Positions 50,001 to 62,551 of a stretch of DNA of 64,000 nucleotides are shown here, one piece after another; the first letter of the stretch is position 1; the number at the start of each line of letters is the position of its first letter. The stretch comes from Mangifera indica (Eukaryota > Streptophyta > Magnoliopsida > Sapindales > Anacardiaceae). Where the stretch lies: assembly GCF_011075055.1 (NCBI RefSeq), contig NC_058153.1, positions 4,464,001-4,528,000 on the forward strand, read 5' to 3'. The notes under the pieces are model-generated. The model worked only from the letters and a program-made list of their open reading frames with translations. It did not search any database and was not told the origin of the DNA. A program made the translations under genes and the position numbers.

Positions 50001-53000
50001 AACTTCAACAATGGAGGTGTCACAGTTGGTGCCGTTACAGCTGCCTTGGGAGCATCAGCATTACTTGTAGAGCAATCGGTATGAATTAATTTATTTAAGT
50101 GCATATGTGACATGTTTTTTTTTTTTTTGGTGTGGCTTTTTTAATCTAAGCATATGAAACAGATACACACAAACTTTATTCTCAGCATACATGTCCTTTA
50201 TTGGGTATAGGTATCTTTCTTAGTCTAGGTAGTAGATTCTGTTGTGTGATAGTTTGTATGCAGTTCATTTCTCAGGTGCTTAAGAGTCTTGGAAATATCT
50301 CTTTTCTTGAAGAATATTGTTAATTATTCTGTATTATTTATTTTTGTACCAGGGCCAAGTTTTTTCTCCATATTGTGTAGTCATGAAGTTTCATCATGCT
50401 TTTTTCTCTTTTTTGTTCTTGGGTTGAAGGGTGGGGTTCTTACATGTGTGTTTATCATGCCTGCTGCTGAATGTAAATGTGAAGGACTTGTATGAAGACA
50501 AGGGAATAGTTGAAAATATGTCTGGGCCCTTAAATGAGAAGGAAAATCATCTGAAAGAACCTGCGAAACTTAAGGAGTCGATGTCTGAAAAAAACCAGAA
50601 TAACATAGTCTCAAGCCTTGCTGAGAAAGCCATGTCAGTTTCTGGTCCTGTAGTACCAACCAAGGAAGATGGTGAAGTGGATCAAGAAAGGTCTTAACTC
50701 GTAACCTGTTTATATAATTTCTTTTATGGATTACTCAGTTTAGAGAGTTTTTTACATTTCCTACATGAACAGGTTGATCACAATGTTGACCAGTTTAGGG
50801 CAAAAGGGTGGCATGTTGAAGCTTGTTGGAAAAATTGCTTTGCTTTGGGGTGGTCTACGTGGTGCAATGAGTCTGACTGACAGGCTTATCTTGTTTCTGC
50901 ATATAGCTGATCGCCCGTTGTTCCATAGGTATTCTTAAAGGTCATTATTCAGCATCTCATGCTTCATCTGTCAATCTCCTTTTCTCCGTTAGAAAGCTGT
51001 AGTAAACCAAAATTAACTCAACAGGAGTTAAAATCAATATGGGAAAAGTCCATAATGATTCATTCAGTCCCTGAAAAGTGTTTCCTATGAAGGGTTTTTC
51101 TCTGTTTCAGTTGAAATGAAAGATAGTTTTAGTTTTTAATTCATATGACCACTGCAACCTACAAAAGAGAAGATATTGACCCCTGTAAAACAGACTGGTA
51201 AAAGGGCATCTAGTCTTACATATAGATGTAATTAGAATTTTGTTGAGTTAAATGAATGAAGTAATAGATCTTTTTTCCTTATAATCAGAAATCATGTGTA
51301 ATACTATTTTCTTAAAACTTTTGCTTCTTTACTTAGGATTCTTGGATTTGTCTGCATGGTGATTCTTCTATGGTCACCTGTTGTTGTTCCACTGCTGCCA
51401 ACACTTGTGCAGAGCTGGACAACAAATAATCCCTCAAGAATTGCCGAGCTTGCTTGCATTGTTGGACTCTATACTGCTGTTATGATACTGGTTGTGTTAT
51501 GGGGCAGAAGAATACGTGGATATGAAAATCCATTGGAGCGGTATGGGCTTGATATGACATCATTATCAAAGGTAAGATTAGAACCTAGAAATATGTCAAA
51601 CAAGGTCTAGACTTTAGCAATTGCAAGTGATAACTGCATTATACTGTGAAATTTAATGTTTTGTCCACACTGGCAATGGGCTGATCCTCATTGGACTAAA
51701 ATTTCAGCCTGAGGGTCAAATTTGTCCCTCTAGTTCAGCAGTGTGCAGCAGTAGTGGCACATTGCAAGAATCATTATGTGAATTTAAGTTAAGTTGGCAT
51801 AGTCTATTGATTTATAGGTAGTGAAACAATTGCAGAGATCTAGCATTTTGTGCTAGTGACTAACTATTTGTGATTTTCTTCTTCTAGGCAAACAACCTCT
51901 CAAGGTTTCTCATGCTTCATTTTTTCATACACGATTCCACCAAAAACAGTTTCAGATTTCATATGTCTCTGGTTCCTTTGATGTTTTGTCGTCAATGGTG
52001 TAGTTAAATGAAGATTTTTTCTCTTTAAAGTGAATGTATTCTTTTAATTAATTAGTAGTTTGCATGTTAATTCACCTGACTTCCATTTCGTTGTGCGACC
52101 TCATGGTCTTTAACGGATATGCATCCTCTGGCTTTGCCTGCCTTGGAGAAAGAATTAACATTGAGCTTTTTCGTTAGCAGGTCCAAAATTTGTTGAAAGG
52201 GTTTATCGCAGGTGTCATGCTTGTGCTATTACTACAATCAGTAAAGGCTTTACTTGGTTGTGTGAATTTCTCCTGGCCATCAAGTATTCCATCACCTTTA
52301 AATGCTGTGACATTGCTCAAAGTGTGTGGGAAATTCTTTTTGCTGGCATGTCGAGGTATCCTAACAGCAACTGCCGTTGTACTGGTTGAAGAATTGCTAT
52401 TCAGATCATGGTTGCCTGAAGAAATTGCCGCAGATCTTGGTTATCATCGTGGAATTATAATATCGGGATTTGCTTTTTCTCTATTTCAGAGGTAGATTTT
52501 GAGTTGTACTTTGCTGCACTATATTGTTTGTAATTTTCCTGTTTAGTTACATTTGCCATTACTTTCCCATCCTCGGTCTCGTATAAAATTGAAGGAGTTA
52601 ATCTAGTCTTATATTCTTGATTTTCCTTTTATCTCCCATTTTGTTGGCATTACATTGGTTGTCGTATCATGAAAATTTTGGCCCTTCTAGATTATGTAAG
52701 ACATGTAACAAGAAAGGTTAAGCTTTTCTTTAGGTCCTTAAACTGAGCATCCATTTCGGATTGTATTGCATTGAGTTTTACAAATGTTGTGGAAATCACC
52801 CTACAAACTGCTTATTGTAATTTGCCACTGAGTTTTCAGGTCCCCGCAGGCAATTCCAGGACTCTGCCTATTATCTTTGGCTCTGGCAGGTCTTCGTCAA
52901 AGAAGTCAAGGCAGCCTCTCTGTTCCAATTGGTTTGCGTTCTGGGATCATGGCCTCAAGTTTTGTTTTACAAAATGGTGGCTTTCTAACCCACAATCCAA

Positions 53001-53140
53001 ATTTCCCCGTTTGGGTAACGGGAAGTCACCCGTTCCAACCATTGAGTGGAGTATTTGGTCTTGCAATCTGTTTATTACTGGCAGTTATTCTGTATCCAAG
53101 ACAGCCTCTAGGAAAGAAAGAACTTCAGAAGGACCGCTAG
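41088..53140 (+). CDS. EMB8-type alpha/beta-hydrolase fused to CAAX-protease (CPBP) domain, plastid-like
   Basis: Exons: 41088-41836, 42399-42675, 42839-43024, 43992-44144, 45307-45777, 47742-50078, 50485-50690, 50773-50928, 51337-51571, 52181-52491 and 52840-53140 (5382 bp, 1793 aa). Phases are consistent; the exon 7 acceptor (TGTGAAG|GAC) is the least certain. Layout: basic N-terminus of transit-peptide type (1-50); hydrolase region about 200-480 (TTLLLVPGTTEGS, MNPRGCGGSPL, GIGWGYGANML); acidic low-complexity region about 500-1280; several membrane segments from about 1400; CPBP region 1591-1793. The nucleophile elbow is GWGYG (Gly282, not Ser). EELLFR (1660-1665) is kept, but the later motif histidines are Gln1693 and Arg1727. 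It resembles a large Arabidopsis protein (At2g03140, from memory) of similar length. It may be a scaffold or pseudoenzyme; its function is unknown. Confidence 0.92.
46922..47062. repeat. Palindromic element copy in intron 5 of hydrolase/CAAX gene
   Basis: Flanking arms read ATGACATGTCACCATGCAAT and ATAATGACATGTCATCGTTT around a core GTATTGTTTTATTTTTAATT. It lies in the longest intron (45778-47741). Confidence 0.65.
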
Positions 53141-54962
53141 GGAGTCAACAAAATTATCTGGCTGTCAATCTGGTGAGACCTTTTTGGTTATGGATGCTTC
53201 GCGACTTCCATGAATTTTTCCTTGTGATGTCGGGGTTGAAAGAATATTAGGAGGATGAGAGGAAAATATAGAATAAAATGTTAAATGTTAGTCATTGCCT
53301 TGTTTATAATGGCAAAATCTCAATGGAAAGGGCAATGCTTGCAAATATGAGAGGCAAAGATGTTGATCAAAGTGCACAGTTGCTGAACCCAGAAAATCAA
53401 ATATCAAAAACAAGGAGAAGTCTCCTTAATAGGAAAGAAATGTATATTTTCAATTTTTCACACAAATAGATACACACATAAATATGTTATCATTTGAAAT
53501 GGTAATTTTGAATTAATAATAAAATAATATCTAATTACATAATAACACATCTATATGTGTATTTATTTGTATACAAAAAGTGTATACGCATAGCATTGTG
53601 CAATTGTTCAAGGGTACAGGGTCTTTTGTATTCACATTTTCTGATTTGCCTTTACATTTGGCAACCAGAGTCAAAAGAATTTGAGTATCCTGGGTGCTTG
53701 CTTTGTAAACTTTTCAATTCTGGCAACCATATTGAAGCAATTTTTGAGCTTTTAATAATGTGCATAATAATATTGGAATTCTCTTACTTTTCCATTCCTT
53801 TTTCCTGTGACGTATATGTATAATTATGTATTTTTTAATATATAATTGAATATATAGTTGATATATTATTATATAATTTAATATTATTTTATTTTTAATT
53901 AAAAATTATTTAATTATATAATAATATATCAGATATAGACTTAATTATTGTATAAAAAATATAAATAATTTTGTTAATATTTTTTATACAATTTTATATA
54001 TAAATAATAACGTATCATCATATAATTAAATAAATAAAAATTAAAAATAAAATAACATTAAATTATATAATAATATATTATACATAGTTTTATTAATATT
54101 GGGATTGCCTTACTCAACCCAATTTGGTATAGTGGAAACTTAGGCTGCCGTCTGGTCTGAACACAGAATCTGTAAATGAATGGGCCCTCGTTAAATCATA
54201 GCCAGTGAAAGCATGTGCGCAAAGAGTGAAAAGGAATTAGCGTTCTTTGTACCTCAAAAAATAAAGAGGAAAGGCGGTGTTAGGATAAGGGCTGCACAAA
54301 TTGAGAAAAGGAAACATATTTTGACTAAAATATCACATCAAGTTGTATTTCAATCTAATTAAGGTTTTCTTTTTCTTCTTCTCTTTTCTAGTTTTGTCCA
54401 GTCACTTCTATTAATTGAAGTATAAATTTATCTTTATAAATAATTGTTGTTTTTAAAATATTATTTAATTAAAAAAAATTCAATTTAAAAATATAAAAAA
54501 TTTCGTTAATTAATTACAAACTATTATTCTATTTTATATAAATATACTTGTTATTTCGGTTTATATAAATTTTATTATTATAATTAATCTTAAAATTATT
54601 AAATTAGATAAATTAAAATTTAACCTTAATATATTAAAAGAAAAACTTGAGCTCCTATTTTGCATTCAAAGTATCTTGGGGGTTAAGTTTGTTCTGTTTT
54701 TTTAGAAGGAAATGATTAAAATTCACAATTCAGGCAGGAAATTGGAAAACAAAAGTCACAAACTTTACTAAAATTAATGGGCTCAACACCCAGGATACAA
54801 CAATGCTCAGAAACACAAAAGAAAAATGTTTGAGAAAAAATGAAAGCACAGCAAAAAAAAAAAAAAAAAAAAATGCCATTTTGTCCAATTGCATTCCCCA
54901 GACAACCATTATTCTTCAAGAGTCAGAAAACTCCACTTGAACAGACCTCCTCGGCTTTCATT
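53141..54962. other. Convergent intergenic spacer with repeats
   Basis: This spacer holds the 3' UTRs of the hydrolase/CAAX gene (+) and sucrose synthase (-). Palindromic element copies are at about 53465-53595, 53820-53945 and 53975-54095. A run of 21 A (54853-54873) would appear as U21 in the sucrose synthase 3' UTR. No further gene seen. Confidence 0.6.
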
Positions 54963-57900
54963 TTACTCAACAGCTAGAGGAACAGATTCAGCCTGAAAAC
55001 ATTTGATGAAAATGCAATATGATCAGAAAAATGCTCTGCATAAACTAAACTCATTACAAGATTTTCTTTGAAGAACCTTACCAGCTTTCGATACTTGAGG
55101 GCATAAAACATTTCGATGTAGCGCCTGCTCTCGAGACGGTCTAGGTTAGACACATGTTTCCAGAAGCCATAAACTCCAGTGAGGGTCAGAAGCCTTTGAG
55201 AGTAGATCTTCCATGTGTATCTGCAAGAAAGAAGAAAAAACCTCAAAAGAAATTTCAAACAAACTCATCAAAAGTTTTATAAAGACAGAAAGCTGTGCAT
55301 TTACTTTTCTTCGATACGCTTCAGGCCCCCTTGGGAGATCTTGTCCCAGTAAGAAGGATCCGCCTTGCACTTCCCAAAGAAGTCGACTAGGATTTCAGCA
55401 GCCTGCTGACCATGGTAAGGATCAATATGGAAGCCGGATTTTCCATTCACTATAATCTCAGCAGGACCTCCGTTACAAGTTGCAAATGTTGGCAATCCAC
55501 AGGTCATGGCCTCAACAACTGTCAAGCCAAAGGCCTCATACAATGCAGGCTGCACAAATGCTCCTTTTGTATCACAGATGTAGCGGTATAGTTCACCATT
55601 CCTGACCCTGTTCATCTGTGATGAAATCCATCGGAACTGCCCATTCAACTTGTATGTTTCAATGAGGCTATGCATCTTCTTCATTTCTGCCTGCTCTTCC
55701 AAGTCTTTGGATTCCTTTCTTCTATCACCACCAACAACAACTAAGTTAACCAACTCGCGTAGCTTAGTGTTCTTCCCAAACCATTCCACAAGCCCCGTTA
55801 AATTCTTTACACGATCCAGCCTTGCCATTGTAAACAGGATAGGTTTGCTGCGATCTTTCAGCACACATCTGTTCGGAAAGAATTCAGTAATCATAATTAA
55901 TTCTAACAATTTATTTGGTGTTATCAATTTAGTTAAACATTAAATATAACATATTGTAACACAAGGCAGGCAAGCTCACAAGTGTTCCTTATTCTCAACC
56001 GGGCTGTAAAGTAGCTCCTCAATCTCGGCGTGGAAAGATTTGAGCCTTCGTTTCTCCTCAGTATACGGGAAGTATATACTCATATCAGCACCAGGGGATA
56101 CAATGTTGAACTTGGGATCGAACACATCGATACCATGTACAACACGGTAGAGTCCAGGAAGCGTGAAAGCAGTGTGACTCTCATATTGACCAACAGTATC
56201 CTTGCTGAAATGCAAAACAACGTTAGGGCCTCAAGATAATAGCCACTAAGAAATGAACAAATACTATTGTATATTGTGTATAAGAGATCTGACCTTCCTG
56301 CAATCTCCTGGAAGGTGCTGGTGATGATAAAGTCTGTATGATTCATGGCTATAAGATCAGCTGTAAATTGGCACGAGAAGTGGTACTTGTCATCCAACTT
56401 TTTCCAGTAGATATCTGAATCTGGGTATTTTGTTTTCTCAAGAGCATGAGCAATTGTACACTGAAAGTAAAGAAAAAACATGTTAAAAATTGTAGCAATA
56501 ACAAGAGACATCAGCTATAGGTCTCTTTAACAAACCTGTGTAACACCTAATTTATGCGCCAACAAAGAAGCAACAATGTTGCCATCACTATAGTTTCCAA
56601 TTATCAGATCAGGCTTGCCCTGCAACTCTTTAGCAATTTCAACTGCAACATCCTGGTAAATTGAAAAGAATTGGCTCATTAGTCAAGGAAATCAAAATTA
56701 GTGAAATATTCTAATCGTAATGAAATTTTTTAACCTCAGTGTAAGTCTCTAGGTAGGGCCAGACTTCAAATCTTGAGATCCATTCCCGAACAACTCCCTT
56801 CTCTGTTCTAAAGGGAACTCGAAGTATATCTGAATACTTGGTTCCATACACTTTCTCAAGTCGCTGACCACAAGTTGTCCCTACTGCATCTGGAAGCAGC
56901 CGAGTAATCTGTGTATGACAAAAGCAAATTAGGCTCATAAACAGCACTGCATACATTAAAAGATCTTTCCCAACACCCCTCACTTTAGCGTGAGTGGCAT
57001 CTGATCCACAGATCTCTTGTAGAACATTAACAGATCTTAACCATTTGAACTAACTAACCCAAAAAGGGAACCCATATATTTAATTGAATTTGAGAAAACT
57101 TACAATCAGGATGCGAGGAGTGATGTCGAGTCCTTGCTGCTTTATACGTAGAAGCATCTCGTCCTCCAGGGCACGCACTTGATCCAAGATGTAAACAACC
57201 TGGAAGAAACTGGAATTGGTTAACAAAACATAACACCAACTAAAGCTACAACAGACTAGGCTGGCCAACTTCAATACCTGGCCACCAGTGTCAGGGTAAC
57301 CCAAAACATTGTCTTGAGCGAAGTATCCGTGGGGAGTCAGAATGACAACGTTGAAGACCATGGGTATTCTGCCAAGGAAAGTCTCAAGAGTGCAGGGATC
57401 AGGTGCCTCAAGAAGATCCAAAAGGAGTTGAATCATCTCTAGAACACGCTCGGCTGTGTCACCCCACCCTCTCTCCAAGCCAATCTCCTGGAATTTGAGT
57501 AAAAACTCAGAGTAGGGTGTTGCAGGCGGCAGGGTAGACAGATACTCCTCGGCCTTCCTCAGAACATACTGAAGAGAATTCAGGTTTTGAATCCTGTCAT
57601 TCAGCATCATATTCTGCACAAACATTAATAAATTAGCACATCAGTCATTCGCTTATGAAAATCTTCGCATACTAGAATCATGTAGATCTGAATATAAACG
57701 GATATACCTTGCCCTTGTGGCAGTGGACTCGGAGAAATTCAAGCAGTGGGTGCATACTCTCCTTGTCATGGAAGAGTTTTGCAGAAAGGTGGCGGTTAAG
57801 GAACTCCACTCCATTCCCAATCGACTTTGAAAGAGTTGGCCGAGGAAATGATGCAGTGAATGGCTCAAAGTCCAACTCAAGCACAAAGTTGCCATTGGTA

Positions 57901-58564
57901 CTGCAGTACAAAAACAAACTTAGTAGAGAGAGAGATAGGGTAAAAATATCTATGGATCAAATTCTAAACCAGAGTTTATTACCTTCCATCAACAAGTTCC
58001 TCCTTAAAGTGGAGATATTCAGCCACAAGGAGCTCCTCAACAACGAGTGCGTGGACATTCACACGAATGTACTCCCAAACACCTGGCCTCGGACGAACAG
58101 CCAGCGCAACCCACGGAGGTAAAACAATTGCTTCCTGAAATCAGTAAAAACAAGATTAAAAAAACTAAACCCAGTTAAAAAAAATCAAAATACTAGCGAG
58201 AGGAAGCGAAGTTGGTGATCTACTTGAGTGGATCTAAGAACTTCAGAAAATGCCCCATCACTCAGTTTCTTTCTGTTATCTGCAGGGATTGCTTCAAACT
58301 CAAGAATAAGTTGATGGTGTTGCAATATCCCCTTCCCCTTAGCCTCAAGCCTGCAACATAAATGCTCCAACTCATCGATTATTTAAATAATAAATTATCC
58401 GCACTTGCCTATTTTCTCTTATTTTTCAGAGATCTTGTTCTAAATACCAAGAACTTTGTTAGTTACCTGGACAGCAGGGCCAAGATCTCATTCCTGTGAG
58501 CATAAAGAGTTTCATCCAAACGTTCACGAAGGCTGTGAACGCGGGTCAAAGCACGTTCGGCCAT
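54963..58564 (-). CDS. SUS1: Sucrose synthase, SUS1 class
   Basis: Cytosolic or membrane-associated glycosyltransferase (sucrose + UDP = fructose + UDP-glucose) that feeds cellulose, callose and starch synthesis in sink tissue. Thirteen exons: 58467-58564, 58224-58350, 57983-58134, 57708-57900, 57278-57613, 57104-57199, 56735-56908, 56536-56652, 56294-56460, 55980-56204, 55305-55868, 55082-55220 and 54963-54992 (2418 bp, 805 aa). The N-terminus [18 protein letters not shown] has the kinase site Ser11 in RVHSLRER. The sucrose-synthase domain is followed by a GT-B glycosyltransferase domain with [19 protein letters not shown] (Arg577 and Lys582, matching Arg580/Lys585 of Arabidopsis SUS1) and EAFGLTVVE (E672-x7-E680). 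It ends AESVPLAVE. All junctions are GT-AG and no motif is damaged. Class by sequence is clear; paralogue number is a guess. Confidence 0.98.
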
Positions 58565-59190
58565 TGTTTCTGAACAAACAAGCAACAGTAGCAAAAATCT
58601 CAGATTGTTCAACAGAAGATCAAAGCGCAAGTAACACGTAGAAAATTTTCCAAACAAAGATGTAGTTAAATAGGAGACGGATTATGGATAAGTATCATTT
58701 AAGTCAAGACCAACGGCAGATTATACCGGTCTACAAGGAAAGTTGAGAATTCAAAACCTACCACCTCAGTCTCACCAACCAACCACATTAACGTATTAAT
58801 CGAAGTTTAGTCTTTCAAAGTTCAACTAAGGTTACAGTTTATTTTACTTAAACAGAGATCTCTCGGAACAGATTGCATTCGGTGCAAGGCCACCATATTC
58901 AAAATTTTTCTCAATTAATCATGTGAAAAGGGAGAAAATAACTTTGACTAGCAACAGAACTTGAAGCTCAACAAGATCACAAGCAGGTTTATTAAGATCC
59001 AGAACTGTGTTAGTGTAAGGAAAACAGAGTACTAGTCTGCCATCAAAACATTAACCAGATGAAATAAAATTCAGAGAAGTTGACATGTTAAAAACCAAAA
59101 ATAAACAGAGCAACGAAGAAGAAGAAGAGAGACAAAGCACCTAAACAAAATAAACAGACGGCAGAACGCAAGGAAGAAAGAAAAATGAAT
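58565..59190 (-). other. Leader exon and leader intron of sucrose synthase
   Basis: The acceptor TTGTTCAG|AAACAATGG lies 5 nt before the ATG. The nearest good donor upstream is TTTAG|GTGCTTTG at 59141/59140, giving a 571-bp leader intron and a short CT-rich leader exon (59141 to about 59190) downstream of a TATA box. Leader introns are well known in plant sucrose synthase genes and often raise expression. Confidence 0.7.
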
Positions 59191-59215
59191 GGAAAGATAG
59201 GAGTCCGGCGTTGAA

Positions 59216-59222
59216 ATTTATA
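59216..59222 (-). promoter_or_regulatory. TATA box, proximal sucrose synthase promoter
   Basis: Minus-strand GATCTATAAATTTCAA, followed about 30 bp later by the CT-rich leader exon. Confidence 0.65.
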
Positions 59223-59470
59223 GATCAGAGGACTAAAATGGTAAAAAGCAAACAATTTTTTATGGCAGGTAATAATTAAGCTGGTTGGAGGGTAAATTTG
59301 GAAAGAAGATCTTGCAGAAAAATTGAAAATAAAGCAACGGCCAGAAATTACCGAGCTTCAAACTGTAGAAGGTGAATAATGGAGTCTGCATTGACATTTT
59401 TACGGTTGAGGAAACTTGAAAAGCAATCAAAGACAGAGAGAGATGGAGAAGAATGATTGGTGTAGATGGG

Positions 59471-59476
59471 CACGTG
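59471..59476. promoter_or_regulatory. G-box/ABRE in sucrose synthase promoter
   Basis: Minus-strand CCCCACGTGCCC lies about 250 bp upstream of the proximal TATA box. ACGTG cores are bound by bZIP and bHLH factors, including ABA-response factors. Confidence 0.5.
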
Positions 59477-59753
59477 GGGTCGACAGAGAGACCACTGTAT
59501 AGAGTGTACTGTAGAATTATGTGGGGCCTCTGAGGTGCAGGTGACTGGTGACTGGTGATCGTCTGATCATTATTATCATCACAACCGTGACTTTTACCTC
59601 TTACTCGCTGCTAAATTTTTTATGCTTTTAATGCGTTGTGACTCGTCACAGACGTACAATATAATAATTCAGGAACTACGCATGGTATCCAAATGAACAA
59701 ATCAGAAGGGAGAATCTTCAAGGAATATGCTTTAAGATAAATACCATATTTAC

Positions 59754-59879
59754 CTTGAAATGCAACGAAAAAAATAAAACAAACAGAACGAACGAACGAA
59801 CAAAATGAACGGAGATCTCCCACGAATCAACGCAGAAAGAAAGGATGGAGAAGAAGATGGGGTTAGGGAGGCTTTTATA
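59754..59879 (-). promoter_or_regulatory. Candidate distal promoter and alternative leader exon of sucrose synthase
   Basis: A minus-strand TATAAAAGCC (TATA at 59873-59879) is followed by a CT-rich stretch, then GTTCGTTCGTTCG, and a good donor TTTCAAG|GTAAATATG at 59754/59753. Together these look like a core promoter plus first non-coding exon. The nearest downstream gene on this strand is sucrose synthase, whose leader acceptor is at 58571. Use is not shown; it could serve another non-coding transcript. Confidence 0.45.
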
Positions 59880-60288
59880 GATGCAAAAAAACACTGGGTG
59901 CGGTTCTCTGTTTGCGTAATTATTACTGCCTGCGGTTTCATTGTTGCTTTCAAAGACAGCTTTTCTCTGTATCTTCCCTCTACCCACCCACCCGGTTCAT
60001 ATATTTTGTTAAATTGAAATCAAATTAATAAATTTGAACGGCCAACTTTGATTACTTTATTGATTTTCTGCAAGGTACTGTGGTTTTTCTATGGATACTT
60101 GTTGGATTTGACTCTATCTTCTCTTGTTTTTCATATTAAAACCACTCACTTTTCTGTTCATCGGCGTGCTTATTTCATTAATTATTTATTAATTTTCCTT
60201 TACGAATGGAGACTAGAAAATCGCAGAGCGCCAGTTACGGTCAGCTTGTCGGAGAGGGAGGCAATGCGAACAAAGGAAAAGTTTTTAG

Positions 60289-60463
60289 TGACGTGGCGAA
60301 AGGTGATTGGGTGATGAGAAAGCAACTGCAACCGGAGAGAGCTCACCCCATGAAAGTGCAGTTTTGGTGGAGATTTTATTGTGACGCGTAAAAGTGCGAG
60401 ACAGCTGAAGCGTGGAATTGGATTGGATAAATTTGGGTGACGACGTCATCGTCTGACGTGGCA
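60289..60463. promoter_or_regulatory. Cluster of TGACG / ACGT motifs
   Basis: TGACGTGGC occurs at 60289 and 60454, with TGACGACGTCATC (a GACGTC palindrome inside) at 60438-60450 and a CCAAT box just after. TGACG pairs of this kind are as-1-like sites bound by TGA bZIP factors. They lie about 560 bp upstream of the distal TATA box. Confidence 0.5.
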
Positions 60464-62526
60464 ACCAATTACACCGACAAAAAGTTTTGAAGCTTATCCA
60501 TTCATCAGTTATTATAATTTTACTTGCAGTTTTGCCTCTGCTCGTCAACGTGGGGTTTTAAAATTAAAAATAAAAATTATTTAGTAATTATAAATTAAGA
60601 TCTATTATCATCATTTATGACAATTTATTTAATATATATAATTCGTGTCATGAATTTATCCGTTGGATTTGCAGCCCTACATTTGATACTTGCCTAGCTG
60701 TCCGGGTACGGAATGTCAGTGTTCTGCCTTGGGTCCGTTCACAATTTAACAGCAGTGTTTTCTCCGGTTTTTGTCCATTCACTTTAAAACACTTATAACA
60801 CGTTTTATTAGAGAAATATTTTATTATTAAAATTTATAAATTATTTTAAAAATTATTAAATATATATTATTATTATATTTAATAAATATAAATCATTATT
60901 ATATTTAATTAATAAAAATAAAAAATATTAATATATTATTTTATTTAAATATTTTTAAGTATAATTATTTTAAAATATTTTTATATTATTTATTATATTA
61001 ATTAAAAATAAAATTACTTTTTTCTTAAAAGAAATTAATAAATAAATATATAATTATAATAAAATTAAAATTAATAGATAATTTTTTAATACGTAAAATA
61101 AAAATAGTAATTAAATTATATTTTTTATTATATGTCATATTAACACTAATAATAAAATATTATTGAAATTTTTTATTATTTGTAAATCAAACAAGAGAAT
61201 ATAAATAATAAAAGATAAATTACCAGAGTAATCTTTATAAAATCTCAACCAAACGCCCCCTTGAACATTCATTATTTGTTAATTTTTTTGGTTATTGTTA
61301 GTACTAAAATCGTTATTTAATAAAAATATTTTAAAAATTAAAAATTTATCGCAATTTTCTCATATATTTAAAAATATAATAATTTTCTCTAATCCCCCAA
61401 TCCAAGGTTTGAAATGTGACAAATTTTCCTCTAGGGTTTCAATCTCCACCTCTACAGCGAACAATGACTTCCCGCCCATCGACATTCTCCCTCCTGATTA
61501 GCTTATCTTTCTTTCCTAGTCTCTTCACCGCCCTCTCATATTTAGATAACGTCTGACGATTGTCTTCCCATGTTCAGAAAGCAACAAAAACACATTTAGA
61601 TTTGGACGAATGCCATTGACCCATCTAGGTCTTCATTCAATGGTTTTCATCAATTACGCATCGTTCACCGATCTAGACAAACACCATTCACAAAAACGAT
61701 TTCATCTTCGTCGAAGATGATGATAGTAGGGAGAGTGACAAAGAGACTAGGAGGGAGAGATAAGTCGATAAGGAGGGAGAAAGTTGACAATCAAGAAGTC
61801 ATTGTTCGTCGGAGAAGAGGAGATCGAAACCCTAAGAGGAAATTTTGATAAATTTTTAATTTTTTAAATATTTTTACTAAATGATGATTTTATCTCTGAT
61901 AGTAACTGAAAAATTAATAGATAGGTGAATGTTTGAGTTTTTTAAAATTAATGAGTATTAATTTGAGAAAATAATAATCCTTTAGTGGAATAAGTCTTTT
62001 GACCGTAATTTTATATACAAATAATAATAATAATAATCTGTTTTTATATTATTGAATAGTTTAAAATTAAAGAGAAAATAAGACTTAATCATATGAGAAC
62101 ATATTATGATTTATAAACAAAATTATGTATATTATTTATATACATAATTTTATTATTCAACTTATCCAAGTGAGCCTTCAAGAGGTAATTTGATTAATAA
62201 AAGTTATGGACTCTTTATACAAAGTCAAAAGTTCGAGATTTATTAACATTAAAACAAAATGAAACTTTTAAATTATTTGATTCAATAATTATAAGTCTAG
62301 TTATCAAACCTGAAATTTTACCTATTCAATCAATATTCATTCTGATCGGTTAGACCTCAACATGGGCAGACAAGCTTGGATAAGATTCCACTAGTTAAAA
62401 AAAAACTTGGACCAGCAGGCTTATTTGATGCTATCAACATTAAATCTACTTATTCATTGACTTTCAACTATTAATTACCCAGATTGCTCATTGTTGGAGA
62501 TTAATACAAAATATAAGATTTGAAAA

Positions 62527-62551
62527 CCCCGCCCCCACCCCCAACCCCCCC
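62527..62551 (-). other. Potential G-quadruplex tract
   Basis: The minus strand reads G7-TT-G5-T-G5-C-G4, four G runs with loops of 1-2 nt, which fits the standard intramolecular quadruplex rule. It is exceptional in this AT-rich window. Confidence 0.7.

Noticed and set aside
59805..60017. Plus-strand open frame of 70 codons
   Set aside because: Overlaps, on the opposite strand, a TATA box plus CT-rich leader; no family match and no plus-strand promoter.
60206..60391. Plus-strand open frame METRKSQSASYG...
   Set aside because: Balanced composition and a real ATG, but no homology, no splice partners and an overlapping minus-strand frame; not enough for a gene call.
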